This document shows, piece after piece, positions 25,353 through 35,188 of a stretch of 62,008 nt of DNA. This stretch comes from Marinactinospora thermotolerans DSM 45154 (GTDB taxonomy: Bacteria > Actinomycetota > Actinomycetes > Streptosporangiales > Streptosporangiaceae). The stretch is taken from contig NZ_FUWS01000018.1 of NCBI RefSeq assembly GCF_900167435.1, positions 1-62,008 on the forward strand. The letters are read 5' to 3'. The position numbers were made by a program, and so were the translations under genes. The stretch's first letter is position 1; each line of letters opens with the position of its first letter. The notes below the pieces were generated by a model. That model did not search any database, had not been told where the DNA came from, and saw only the letters and a program-made list of their open reading frames with translations.

Positions 25353-26704
25353 CCTCGCTCGACATCACCCCCCTCGCCCCCTCCGAGCCCGGGGAGGACT
25401 CCCCCTACCGCTCCTACGTCTACGCCTATCCGCACAAGACCGCCTACCGGCCACTGCCCGACCGGCCGCGGCTGAGGGAGGTGTGGGCGGGTGAGCCCCG
25501 CGACGCGCTCTCGCTGTACCTGCACGTCCCCTTCTGCGAGATGCGCTGCGGGTTCTGCAACCTGTTCACCCGCTCCACCCCGCCCGCCGAACAGGTCGCC
25601 GCCTACCTCGACGCCCTGGAACGCCAGGCCGAGGCGGTGGCCGAGGCGATCCCGGGCGCCCGCTACGCGCGCGGCGCGCTGGGCGGCGGCACGCCGACCT
25701 ACCTGACGGCCGACGAGCTGGCCCGCCTGTACGACATCGCCGGGCGGGTGCTCGGCGCGGACCTCGCGGCGATCCCCACCTCGGTGGAGACCTCGCCCGC
25801 GACGGCCACCCCCGACCGGCTCGACGTGCTCGCCGAGCACGGCGTGTCCCGCGTCAGCATCGGCGTGCAGAGCTTCATCGACGCCGAGGCCCACGCGGCG
25901 GGGCGGCCCCAACGCCGCGCCGAGGTCGACCGGGCCCTGGACGCGATCCGCGCGCGCACCGACGCCGCGCTCAACATCGACCTCATCTACGGCATCGACG
26001 GCCAGACCCCGCGGACCTGGCGCTACTCCCTGGACACGGCCCTGGAGCGCGAGCCCGAGGAGCTCTACCTCTACCCCCTCTACGTCCGGCCGCTGACGGG
26101 CCTGGGCCGTCGCGCCCGCGACTGGGACGACCACCGGTTGAGCCTGTACCGGCAGGGGCGCGACCACCTGCTCGACAACGGCTACCGCCAGGTGTCGATG
26201 CGGATGTTCGAACGTGGGGACGCGCCGCGCGCGCAGGGGCCCGACTACTGCTGCCAGAGCGACGGGATGGTGGGGCTGGGCTGTGGCGCCCGCTCCTACA
26301 CCGCGGACCTGCACTACTCGTTCGACTACGCGGTGGGGGTCGGCGCGGTGCGGGCGATCCTGGCCGACTACACCGCCCGGGACCGCGCCGGGTTCGAACG
26401 GGCCGAGGTCGGGTTCCGGCTGGACGAGGGGGAACGCCGGCGCAGGCACCTGCTCCAGTCGCTGCTGCGCGCCGAAGGCGTCGACCCGGACCTGTACCGC
26501 GACAGGTTCGCCTCCCACCCCGCCGCGGACTTCCCCGCGGAGTTCGCGGAGCTGGCGGCGCGCGGCTGGCTGGTCCCGGGCTCCGACGCGGAGGGGGAGC
26601 GCCCGCTCCTCACGGCCGAGGGACTGGCCCACTCCGACGCGATCGGCCCCCTGTTCTTCTCCCCGCGGGTCACCGCGTCGATGGCGGGGTACGACGCGCG
26701 ATGA
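25349..26704 (+). CDS. STM4012 family radical SAM protein (HemW/HemN-like)
   Basis: A 451-aa radical SAM enzyme. YLHVPFCEMRCGFCNLFTR gives the CxxxCxxC cluster (C63, C67, C70) in the HemN/HemW sequence style. GGGTPTYL is the SAM-binding GGxxP-type motif, and SIGVQSF follows as in HemN-like proteins. HemN-family relatives act on porphyrins or heme, but STM4012 proteins are a separate branch with unknown substrate. Start GTG at 25349, overlapping the previous stop; the stop overlaps the STM4011 ATG. Confidence 0.9.
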   Translation: MTSLDITPLAPSEPGEDSPYRSYVYAYPHKTAYRPLPDRPRLREVWAGEPRDALSLYLHVPFCEMRCGFCNLFTRSTPPAEQVAAYLDALERQAEAVAEAIPGARYARGALGGGTPTYLTADELARLYDIAGRVLGADLAAIPTSVETSPATATPDRLDVLAEHGVSRVSIGVQSFIDAEAHAAGRPQRRAEVDRALDAIRARTDAALNIDLIYGIDGQTPRTWRYSLDTALEREPEELYLYPLYVRPLTGLGRRARDWDDHRLSLYRQGRDHLLDNGYRQVSMRMFERGDAPRAQGPDYCCQSDGMVGLGCGARSYTADLHYSFDYAVGVGAVRAILADYTARDRAGFERAEVGFRLDEGERRRRHLLQSLLRAEGVDPDLYRDRFASHPAADFPAEFAELAARGWLVPGSDAEGERPLLTAEGLAHSDAIGPLFFSPRVTASMAGYDAR

Positions 26705-27615
26705 GCCTGCCCGAGCACCTGACGATCCTGTACCGCGGCCCGTTGGCCAGCTGCGACTACGACTGCCCCTACTGTCCCTTCGCCAAGCGGCGCGACTCCC
26801 CGGAGCGGTTGCGCGCCGACCGGGCCGCGCTGGAACGCTTCACCGCCTGGGTCGCCGACCAGGGCCGCGCGGCGCCGGGCACGCGCATCTCGGTCCTGTT
26901 CACCCCCTGGGGCGAGGGGCTGGTGCGGTCGTGGTACCGGCGCGCCATCGTCGACCTCAGCCACCTGCCGCACGTGGAACGGGTGGCCATCCAGACCAAC
27001 CTGAGCGGGCGCACCGGCTGGCTGGCCGACTGCGACCGGTCCACGGCCGCGCTGTGGACCACCTACCACCCCGGCCAGGTCGCCCACGACCGGTTCCTCG
27101 GCAAGTGCCGGGAGCTGCTGGACCTGGGGGTCCGCTTCAGCGTCGGCGTCGTGGGCCTGCCGGAGCACCTGGAGGCCGCGCGCCGGCTGCGCGCCGAGCT
27201 GCCGGGCGAGGTCTATGTGTGGGTGAACGCGGCCGAGGGCCACGCCTACAGCGACGCCGAGGCCGCCGACTGGCAGGGGATCGACCCGCTGTTCCACCAC
27301 AGCAGGCACGCCCACGCATCGCGCGGCCTGCCCTGCCGGACGGGGGAGAGCGTCGTGTCGGTGGACGGCGAGGGGCGGGTGCGCCGCTGCCACTTCGTCC
27401 CCACGGAGCTGGGCAACCTCTACGACGGCTCGTTCCGCGCCGCGCTGCGCCCACGATCGTGCCCGGCGGCCCTGTGCGACTGCCACATCGGCTACGTCCA
27501 CCTGGAGCCGCTCGGGCTCTACGACGTGTTCCGCGGCGGCGTGCTGGAGCGCATCCCCGCGGGGTGGGGGGACGCGACGCCGGCCGGCGCGGTGAGCGCT
27601 GACGTCGAGCGGTGA
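26701..27615 (+). CDS. STM4011 family radical SAM protein
   Basis: A 304-aa radical SAM enzyme with ASCDYDCPYCPFAKR (CxxxCxxC: C18, C22, C25) and a C-terminal cysteine set (CRTGES...RRCHF...SCPAALCDCHIGY) of SPASM/twitch type, which could hold an auxiliary iron-sulfur cluster. This suggests modification of a peptide or other large substrate. It is the last gene of the five-gene STM4015-4011 operon. Confidence 0.9.
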   Translation: MSLPEHLTILYRGPLASCDYDCPYCPFAKRRDSPERLRADRAALERFTAWVADQGRAAPGTRISVLFTPWGEGLVRSWYRRAIVDLSHLPHVERVAIQTNLSGRTGWLADCDRSTAALWTTYHPGQVAHDRFLGKCRELLDLGVRFSVGVVGLPEHLEAARRLRAELPGEVYVWVNAAEGHAYSDAEAADWQGIDPLFHHSRHAHASRGLPCRTGESVVSVDGEGRVRRCHFVPTELGNLYDGSFRAALRPRSCPAALCDCHIGYVHLEPLGLYDVFRGGVLERIPAGWGDATPAGAVSADVER

Positions 27616-27950
27616 ACGACGACGCCGAACGGCCGTCCGGACGAGGGCCTCGCCCGGCCGGACGGTGCGATGACGCCTTTGAGCGCGCGGACGCGCCGGA
27701 GCAGGGGCCGCCGCCTCCGATGCCGCTCCGCAACGCCTCTCCCGGCCGGGTGACGGAGGGCCTCCCGCCGGGAGGGACGGGGGTGTCCGCGGCCGGCGCG
27801 CTCTCGTCGAGAGCGAGGGCCGACATCGCGAGAGGAAGACTGAACCGTAACGCTTCCACCTGCACTGATGCACTACCGGCGGATCGCTGCGAAAATGGGT
27901 CTCCAAGTGACCATCGAGGCGGCTCTGACCTGGGACTTTACTCTCGGGCC
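27616..27950. other. Region between STM4011 and the CRISPR array (probable leader)
   Basis: 335 bp with no convincing gene. The frame that follows STM4011 by a GTGA overlap (from 27612) is Pro/Arg/Gly-rich and runs straight through the CRISPR repeats, so I reject it. The last 150 bp are AT-richer and lie at the non-degenerate end of the array. They are therefore the likely CRISPR leader and promoter. Confidence 0.5.
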
Positions 27951-28290
27951 GCTGATCATCCCTGGAGGGATAGCAACTGGGCTGGCTCCCCGACATTCAG
28001 GGACGGCACGAGTCGCTGATCATCCCTGGAGGGATAGCAACACCGGGTGGATCACCCACTGGGCCGCAGGCAGGTGCCGCTGATCATCCCTGGAGGGATA
28101 GCAACACGGTGATGGGGGTCAGGGTGTAGCGGCCGGGACTGGCTGCTGATCATCCTTGGAGGGATAGCAACGTCACCTCCCCCTGGCTGGACGGCCTGGC
28201 CGCCGGTCGCTGATCATCCCTGGAGGGATAGCAACAGGTTCGCGCGATCGTTGCGGTGGGGCTCGAACCGCTGATCATCCCTGGAGGGAT
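27951..28290 (+). CRISPR. CRISPR array: five full 27-bp repeats, one truncated repeat, five spacers
   Basis: Repeats lie at 27951-27977, 28015-28041, 28079-28105, 28145-28171, 28209-28235 and, truncated to 21 bp, 28270-28290. Each starts GCTGATCATCCCTGG and ends AGGGATAGCAAC. The fourth has one C-to-T change (ATCCTTGG). Spacers are 37, 37, 39, 37 and 34 bp and unrelated to one another. An internal ATCCC-TGGA-GGGAT palindrome can form a 5-bp hairpin. The degenerate last repeat marks the right side as the old (trailer) end, so the leader is on the left and transcription is rightward. No cas gene is in the window. The repeat type cannot be assigned without comparison. Confidence 0.95.
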
Positions 28291-28301
28291 CCCGGCACGC
28301 C

Positions 28302-29222
28302 TCAGTCCCGGTCGGGTGCCGTGTTCAGGGTCTCGCAGATCTGGAGGAGCCGGGCGCGTAGCGCGGCGCCGCGTTCGGCGAATGAGCGTTGCGCCGTGAC
28401 GTATTCGGCCTTGCCCTCGGGTGTCTCGATGGCGACGGGGGTGTAGCCGTGCGCGGACAGGTCGTAGGGCGAGGCGCGCATGTCGAGTTCGCGCACGTCG
28501 CGGGCCAGTTCGAAGCAGTCCAGGACGAGGTCGCCCGGCACCGCAGGGGCGAGCTTGTAGGCCCACTTGTAGTAGTCCATGGTGGCGTGCAGGCACCCCG
28601 GCTGGTCCAGTTCGACCTGGCTGTCGCGGGTGGGGTGCAGCTGGTTGAGGGGCCGCGCCTCGGGGGTGAAGAAGCGGAAGGCGTCGAAGTGGGAGCAGCG
28701 GATGCGGTGCTCCTCGACGACGCGGTCGGTGCCCTCGGGCCCCAGGCGCAGCGGCACGGCGGAGTGCCGTACCTGTTCGGGCGGGAGCCGGTAGACCATG
28801 GCCCACTCGTGCAGGCCGAAGCAGCCGAAGTTGGCGGGGCGGCGGTCGATCGCGCGCAGGAGTGAGGTGACGAACCGCAGCGGGGTGGCCCGCGCGGCGC
28901 GGAACGCGGCGACGTCGAGTTCGACTCCCCCGCCGGGGGCCTCGCGGTACCAGCGCCCGTCGAGGCGGTCGCGGGCGCCGTCGCCCAGCAGTACGACGCC
29001 GGGTCCCGGGTGCCAGCGGCGCAGGTGCGCGGGCTTGTGGCTGTAGTAGGTGAAGAGGAAGTCCTCGACCGGGTGGGCGACGCCGCGTCGGCGCCGGTCG
29101 AGGTGGCCCGCCAGCAGCGCGTCCGCGCGCTCGTGGTGGCGTTCCTCCAGGGGCCGCCACTGGTGTTCGGCGAGAACGCTGCGCTGCCCGCCGCGGGCGG
29201 GGGTCGAGGTGGTGGTGGTCAT
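28302..29222 (-). CDS. Predicted 3-methyladenine DNA glycosylase-like protein
   Basis: A 306-aa protein resembling actinomycete proteins annotated as 3-methyladenine DNA glycosylase. The characteristic block is ERADALLAGHLDRRRRGVAHPVEDFLFTYY (shortened) near residue 30, then LRRWHPGPGVVLLG, FGCFGLHEWAMVYR and an RCSHFDAFRFFTPEA segment. I see no helix-hairpin-helix or other proven glycosylase motif, so the enzymatic name is inherited annotation and uncertain. The gene ends 12 bp from the CRISPR trailer and is convergent with it. Confidence 0.6.
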   Translation of the reverse strand: MTTTTSTPARGGQRSVLAEHQWRPLEERHHERADALLAGHLDRRRRGVAHPVEDFLFTYYSHKPAHLRRWHPGPGVVLLGDGARDRLDGRWYREAPGGGVELDVAAFRAARATPLRFVTSLLRAIDRRPANFGCFGLHEWAMVYRLPPEQVRHSAVPLRLGPEGTDRVVEEHRIRCSHFDAFRFFTPEARPLNQLHPTRDSQVELDQPGCLHATMDYYKWAYKLAPAVPGDLVLDCFELARDVRELDMRASPYDLSAHGYTPVAIETPEGKAEYVTAQRSFAERGAALRARLLQICETLNTAPDRD

Positions 29223-29340
29223 GGCGTCCTCCAGGGTATGCGCCCGCCGAGTGGAGGGGTTCGGAGGGGACCCGGAGCGAACTCGTGCCCGCGAGGGGAT
29301 TGACCGCGCGGAAACCCGTTCTTAACATGCGTCGCAATGG

Positions 29341-29388
29341 TGAATCGATTCGACGCCGTAACTCGGCATCGAGTCGAATCGATTCGAC
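29341..29388. promoter_or_regulatory. Two LacI-type operator sites upstream of the first lacI gene
   Basis: A perfect 16-bp palindrome GTCGAATCGATTCGAC lies at 29373-29388, and a second copy with the same core (TGAATCGATTCGAC) at 29341-29354, centred about 34 bp apart. The site ends 17 bp before the lacI start codon. A central CG flanked by A/T-containing arms is typical of LacI-family operators, so this is probably the autoregulatory site controlling the whole downstream sugar operon. Confidence 0.7.
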
Positions 29389-29405
29389 AAGGGGGAGGCG
29401 GAGCC

Positions 29406-30431
29406 ATGGCCACCATCAAGGACGTCGCCCGGGCCGCCGGGGTGGCGCCGAGCACGGTTTCCTACGTGCTCAGCGGCTCCCGGAAGATCTCGGAGGAGAC
29501 CCGCGAGGCCGTCCGCGCCGCCATCGAACGTCTCGGCTACCACCCCAACGCCGGAGCGCGTTCGCTGCGCAGCACCCGGACCAACGTCATCGCCCTGGCG
29601 CTGCCCCTGTCCTCCTCCCGGGGGTATCTCCCGGTGGGCGGGCGGTTCATGTACGGCCTCAGCGAGGCCGCGGGGGAGCACGGTTACGACGTCCTGCTCA
29701 TCACCGGCCGCGACGCCGGTCCGGGCGGGGCCGGCCTGGAGCGGGTCGCCCGCAGCAGGCTCGCCGACGCCGCCGTGCTCATGGGGGTCGAGATGGAGGA
29801 CCCCCGCATCGACGCCATGCGGGAGCTCGATTTCCCGGTGGCGGTCCTGGGCCGTCCCGCCGAGGAGTCCGCCGTCGCGTGGGCCGACCTCGACTGGGAG
29901 GAGGCGGCCGCGGTCTCGGTGCGCGCGCTGTATGAGGCGGGGCACCGTGACATCCACTACCTCGCGACGGTCGAGGAGGACATCCGTGACCGTCGCAGCT
30001 ATTCGGTGCGCGGCATCGACGGTGTGCGCCGGGCCTCCGCCGAGCTCGGCGTGCCGGTCCCGGTGTGCCCCTCCAGCAGCGATCCCGCCGAGCTGCTGCG
30101 CCGGCTGGACGCGCTGTTCGACGCCGAGGATCCGCCCACGGCGCTGGCCGTCCAGCATCCGGCGGCGATCCCCGGCATCCTGCGTCACCTGGCGGCGTGG
30201 GGGATCCAGGTTCCCCGCGACGTCTCGCTCGTGGCCGTCGGCAACTTCCCCGAGGACCTCGGTGGGATCGACGCCACCCGTGTCGAGCTGCCCGTCCGGG
30301 AGATGTCGGTGGCCGTGACCCGTCTGGCCGTCGAGCTGGCCGCCGACCCGGCGGCCTCCCGGCCCACCGCCGGACGCGAACTGATCCCGCCCCGCCTCAT
30401 CCGGGGTGGCACGGTCGCGCCGGCTCCCTGA
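29406..30431 (+). CDS. LacI-family transcriptional regulator (sugar operon 1)
   Basis: A 341-aa LacI/GalR repressor. The N-terminal HTH is canonical (IKDVARAAGVAPSTVSYVLSG, hinge helix LGYHPNAGARSLR). The periplasmic-binding-protein-like sugar domain runs from about residue 60 to 335. The start is the ATG at 29406, with GGGGGAGGCGGAGCC upstream; an earlier in-frame ATG would place the operators inside the coding region. It lies 107 bp ahead of the solute-binding protein gene in the same direction. The inducer is presumably the oligosaccharide taken up by this operon. Its operator differs from the CelR/CebR box, so it is likely not the CelR orthologue. Confidence 0.92.
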   Translation: MATIKDVARAAGVAPSTVSYVLSGSRKISEETREAVRAAIERLGYHPNAGARSLRSTRTNVIALALPLSSSRGYLPVGGRFMYGLSEAAGEHGYDVLLITGRDAGPGGAGLERVARSRLADAAVLMGVEMEDPRIDAMRELDFPVAVLGRPAEESAVAWADLDWEEAAAVSVRALYEAGHRDIHYLATVEEDIRDRRSYSVRGIDGVRRASAELGVPVPVCPSSSDPAELLRRLDALFDAEDPPTALAVQHPAAIPGILRHLAAWGIQVPRDVSLVAVGNFPEDLGGIDATRVELPVREMSVAVTRLAVELAADPAASRPTAGRELIPPRLIRGGTVAPAP

Positions 30432-30538
30432 CCCCTTTTCCCGTTTCTCGATCCAGCTCTCCCACGATCCGCCGCCCCCTGTCCCGGTGGGCGGGTGGCC
30501 TTCCGGCCGCCCGCCCGGTTCGATGACGGAGACCCACC

Positions 30539-31786
30539 ATGAGACTCCTACCCCACCGGCCACCCCCCGCCTTACCTCTCACGGCGGCGACGGTGGCGCT
30601 CACCCTCCTCGCGACGGGATGCGCGGCCGAGCGCGATCCCGGCGTCTACACGATCATGAATTCCGGCACCGACGAGCCCTACCACTCCTGGGACCAGGAG
30701 GTCATGGACCGGTGCGGCGCCGAGAACGGCGTCCAGGTGCAGCAGCTCAGCGTCCCCGCCGACCAGTTGGTCCCCAAGGCGTTGCGCATGGCCTCCTCGG
30801 GGTCGCTGCCCGACGTGCTCATCATCGACGGTTCCGACCTGCCGCAGTTCGCCGAGACGGGAGGGCTGGTACCCCTGGAGGAGCTGGGGCTGTCCACCGC
30901 GACGCTGTCGGAGGGCGCGATCTCCTTCGGCAGCCACGAGGGCGTCTACTACGGTGCCGCCCGCTCGGTGAACTCCCTGGGCCTGTTCTACAACGTCGAC
31001 ATCCTGGCGGAGGCCGGGGTGGAACCGCCGCGGACCTGGGCCGAGTTGCGTGAGACGGCGGCGGCGCTGACCGAGGGCGACCGTTACGGACTGGCGATCA
31101 GCGCCCTGGCCACCGAGGACGGGGTCTATCAGTTCCTGCCCTGGCTGTGGTCCAACGGGGGCGACGAGCGCGACCTCGACGCCCCCGAGGCGGTGGAGGC
31201 GCTGGAGTTCGTCACGTCGCTGCTGGACGACGGTCTGGCGTCGCGCTCGGCGGTGAACTGGACCCAGGCCGACGTCAACGACCAGTTCATCGCGGGCAAC
31301 GCGGCGATGATGGTCAACGGCCCCTGGCAGATGCCGGTCCTGCGGGAGCACCCCGACCTGGAGTGGGCCGTGGTGGAGATCCCGGTCCCCGAGGCCGGTG
31401 CCACGCCGGTGGCGCCCATCGGGGGAGAGACCTACACCATCCCCCGCAACAGCGAGAACCCCGAACGCGAGGAGCTGGCCGCCCGCCTCGTGGCCTGTCT
31501 GACCACCCCCGAGGCGCAGCTGGACTGGTCCACCAAGGGCAGCAATGTCCCGGTCGACGCCGAGGCCGCCGAGCGCTACCGCGAGGAGGTGCCCCAGCTG
31601 GCGGCCTTCGTCGACCAGGTGCAGACCGCGCGCAGCCGCACCCAGAACGTGGGGACCGACTGGAACGTCTACTCCCAGGCGATCGGCACCGCCCTTCAGG
31701 CGGCCCTGACCGGTGAGGCCTCCCCGGCCGACGCGCTCGCCCGGGCCCAGGCCCAGGTCGAGTCGGAGCTGAGGAGCCGGTCATGA
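30539..31786 (+). CDS. CUT1 ABC transporter sugar-binding lipoprotein
   Basis: A 415-aa family-1 extracellular solute-binding protein. It has a lipoprotein signal with lipobox ending ATGC (C28). The body has typical features: DVLIIDGSDLPQFAETGGLVPLEEL (shortened), then NSLGLFYNVDIL and AMMVNGPWQM. It binds an oligosaccharide outside the membrane for the two permeases that follow. Its stop overlaps the permease start (ATGA). In this operon it would serve glucose- or xylose-type oligosaccharides, judged from the linked GH1 and GH31 enzymes. Confidence 0.93.
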   Translation: MRLLPHRPPPALPLTAATVALTLLATGCAAERDPGVYTIMNSGTDEPYHSWDQEVMDRCGAENGVQVQQLSVPADQLVPKALRMASSGSLPDVLIIDGSDLPQFAETGGLVPLEELGLSTATLSEGAISFGSHEGVYYGAARSVNSLGLFYNVDILAEAGVEPPRTWAELRETAAALTEGDRYGLAISALATEDGVYQFLPWLWSNGGDERDLDAPEAVEALEFVTSLLDDGLASRSAVNWTQADVNDQFIAGNAAMMVNGPWQMPVLREHPDLEWAVVEIPVPEAGATPVAPIGGETYTIPRNSENPEREELAARLVACLTTPEAQLDWSTKGSNVPVDAEAAERYREEVPQLAAFVDQVQTARSRTQNVGTDWNVYSQAIGTALQAALTGEASPADALARAQAQVESELRSRS

Positions 31787-32742
31787 CGATGATGGTCAAC
31801 AGGACATCGGCACCTGCTGTGCGGGAGCGCTCCCAGGGGGTGGGGGCCGGACCCGGACGGCGCGGACGGCTCGCCCAGTGGCTCTTCGTCGCCCCGGCCG
31901 TGCTCTACATGCTGGTCTTCTTCGGCTACCCGCTCGTCCGCAACGTCGTGATGAGCTTCCAGGACTACACGCCCGCCACCTACTTCACCGGAGAGGCCCC
32001 CTTCACCGGCCTGGAGAACTGGTGGGCGGTCCTCACCGACGAGCTGTTCGCCTCCTCCCTGTGGCACACCCTGCTGTTCACGGTGGGGTCGCTGGTCGGA
32101 CAGTTCACCATCGGCATGGCGCTGGCCCTGTTCTTCTCCCGGCGCTTCCCGCTCTCGGGCGTCATGCGCTCGCTGCTCCTGCTGCCCTGGCTGATTCCCA
32201 TGGTGGTGGCCGGAACGGTGTGGCGGCGCGTCCTCGACCAGGAGACCGGCGTGGTCAACGAGGCCCTTCAGGGGCTGGGCGTGGTCTCCTCGGCCATCCC
32301 CTGGCTGAGCAGCCCCGACCACGCGCTGATCTCGGTGATCCTGGTCAACATCTGGATCGGGATCCCGTTCAACATGGTGATCCTCTACGGCGGGCTCCAG
32401 GAGATCCCGCGCGAGGTGCGCGAGGCGGCGCTGCTGGACGGCGCCGGCCCCTTCCGCGCCTTCTTCGGCGTCATCCTGCCGATGATGAAGCCGGTGGTGA
32501 CCGTGGTGCTGGTCCTGGGCTTCATGTCCACCGTCAAGATCCTCGACCTGATCCTGGCCCTCACCAACGGGGGACCGGCCCACGCCACCGAGACGCTGGG
32601 CACCTACACCTACCAGCTGTCCTTCCTGCAACTGGACTTCGGCCAGGGCGCCGTCGTCGGCAACGTCCTGATCCTCATCAGCATGGTCTTCGCGGTGATC
32701 TACCTGCGGGCCAACCGCGACGGACTGGAGGAGCGGAGATGA
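31783..32742 (+). CDS. CUT1 ABC sugar transporter permease, MalF type
   Basis: A 319-aa inner-membrane protein with six predicted TM helices, starting with WLFVAPAVLYMLVFFGYPLV. The EAA loop (EIPREVREAALLDGAGPFRAFFGVILP) that contacts the ATPase is clear. Partner of the next gene, with which it overlaps. The N-terminal 20 codons contain a 13-of-14 match to the CelR/CebR box. No ATPase gene lies in this operon, so a shared MsiK-like ATPase encoded elsewhere is expected, as in other actinomycete CUT1 systems. Confidence 0.93.
   Translation: MTMMVNRTSAPAVRERSQGVGAGPGRRGRLAQWLFVAPAVLYMLVFFGYPLVRNVVMSFQDYTPATYFTGEAPFTGLENWWAVLTDELFASSLWHTLLFTVGSLVGQFTIGMALALFFSRRFPLSGVMRSLLLLPWLIPMVVAGTVWRRVLDQETGVVNEALQGLGVVSSAIPWLSSPDHALISVILVNIWIGIPFNMVILYGGLQEIPREVREAALLDGAGPFRAFFGVILPMMKPVVTVVLVLGFMSTVKILDLILALTNGGPAHATETLGTYTYQLSFLQLDFGQGAVVGNVLILISMVFAVIYLRANRDGLEERR
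31822..31835. promoter_or_regulatory. CelR/CebR-like box inside the permease gene
   Basis: CGGGAGCGCTCCCA matches the 14-bp consensus TGGGAGCGCTCCCA of the actinomycete cellulose-utilisation repressors CelR/CebR at 13 of 14 positions. It lies within codons 14-18 of the MalF-type permease. It could act as an intragenic roadblock operator or be a chance result of GC-rich coding sequence. Confidence 0.4.
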
Positions 32743-33602
32743 GCGCGCTCACGGCGGCACGGCCCGGGCGGCGGCGCCGCGGGGGAACGCGCGGGATCGA
32801 CCGCGCCGGGGCGGGCAGCCTCGTCCTGGGCACCGTGATCCTGGTGATCCTGCTGTTCCCGCTGTACTGGATGGTCAACACGGCCCTGCAACCGGGGACC
32901 TCGGCGGCGGAGCTGAGCTGGTTTCCGCGGACCCTGGACCTGGGGAACTTCCGCCGCGCCTGGGAGTCGCAGGCCGGCAACCTGCTCACCAGCCTGCTGG
33001 TGGCGCTGGGCGCGGTCGCGGTGTGCCTGGTCGTCGCCACACCGGCGGCCTACGCGCTGGCCCGCTTCCGGCTCCCAGGCACCCGCACCGTCGTCTTCGG
33101 CACCCTCATCACCCAGATGGTGCCCGGCATCGTCGTGGCCAACGCCCTGTACAACGCCTACGTCGAACTGAACCTGGTCAACTCCTACCTCGGTCTCATC
33201 CTCGCCGACGCCTCCCTGGGCATCCCCTTCACCATCGTCCTGCTGCGCGCGTTCATGGTCTCCATCCCCGGCGAGGTCGTGGAGGCCGCGATGGTCGACG
33301 GGGCAGGGCGGATGCGCACCCTGCTGCGCGTCGTCGTGCCGATGAGCCGCAACGCCCTGATCACCGGCGGGCTGTTCACGTTCCTGTTCGCCTGGAGCGA
33401 CTTCCTGTTCGCCCTGACGCTCAACACCACCGACGCGGTCAAGCCGGTGACGCTCGGCATCTACGAGTACATCGGCGCCCACGTCGGCGACTGGGGAGCG
33501 GTGATGGCGGTGGCGACCCTCTCCTCGATCCCCGCGGCGGTGCTGCTCGTCGTCGCGCAGAAGTACGTGGCCGCCGGGATCTCCGGGGGCTCGATCAAGT
33601 AG
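32739..33602 (+). CDS. CUT1 ABC sugar transporter permease, MalG type
   Basis: A 287-aa membrane protein with six TM helices and the EAA loop SIPGEVVEAAMVDGAGRMRTLLRVVVP (shortened in part). It pairs with the MalF-type permease, overlapping it by 4 bp (ATGA). The ATG at 32739 is preceded by GGAGGAGCGGAG. Followed after 83 bp by the beta-glucosidase gene. Confidence 0.93.
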   Translation: MSALTAARPGRRRRGGTRGIDRAGAGSLVLGTVILVILLFPLYWMVNTALQPGTSAAELSWFPRTLDLGNFRRAWESQAGNLLTSLLVALGAVAVCLVVATPAAYALARFRLPGTRTVVFGTLITQMVPGIVVANALYNAYVELNLVNSYLGLILADASLGIPFTIVLLRAFMVSIPGEVVEAAMVDGAGRMRTLLRVVVPMSRNALITGGLFTFLFAWSDFLFALTLNTTDAVKPVTLGIYEYIGAHVGDWGAVMAVATLSSIPAAVLLVVAQKYVAAGISGGSIK

Positions 33603-33685
33603 CCCCGGCACCGGAACCCGGGCCGCCTCCCCCGCACCGCGGGCCCCGACCCAGTACCAGTCAGCACAGACAGCGAGGACAACAC

Positions 33686-35101
<1,416 letters not shown>

Positions 35102-35131
35102 GCGTCCACCACCCATCGCAACGACCGGTCC

Positions 35132-35160
35132 CGCCGCACGGGCGTCCCGCCCGTGCGGCG
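35132..35160 (+). terminator. Intercistronic hairpin between GH1 and GH31 genes
   Basis: A 13-bp perfect stem (CGCCGCACGGGCG at 35132-35144 with its complement at 35148-35160) and a 3-nt loop, without a T-tract. Because it sits inside an apparent operon, it may stabilise the upstream mRNA or partly terminate, lowering GH31 output. Confidence 0.55.
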
Positions 35161-35188
35161 CCATTCGCGACCCCCACGGAGGCGGCCG

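Noticed and set aside
27612-28019. Rightward frame starting in a GTGA overlap with STM4011
   Set aside because: It reads through CRISPR repeats, has Pro/Arg/Gly-rich composition and no ribosome site. The overlap is probably chance.
29281-29340. In-frame ATG at 29337 as the start of the first LacI regulator
   Set aside because: It would place both operator palindromes inside the coding region and adds non-family residues before the canonical HTH; the ATG at 29406 has a good ribosome site.
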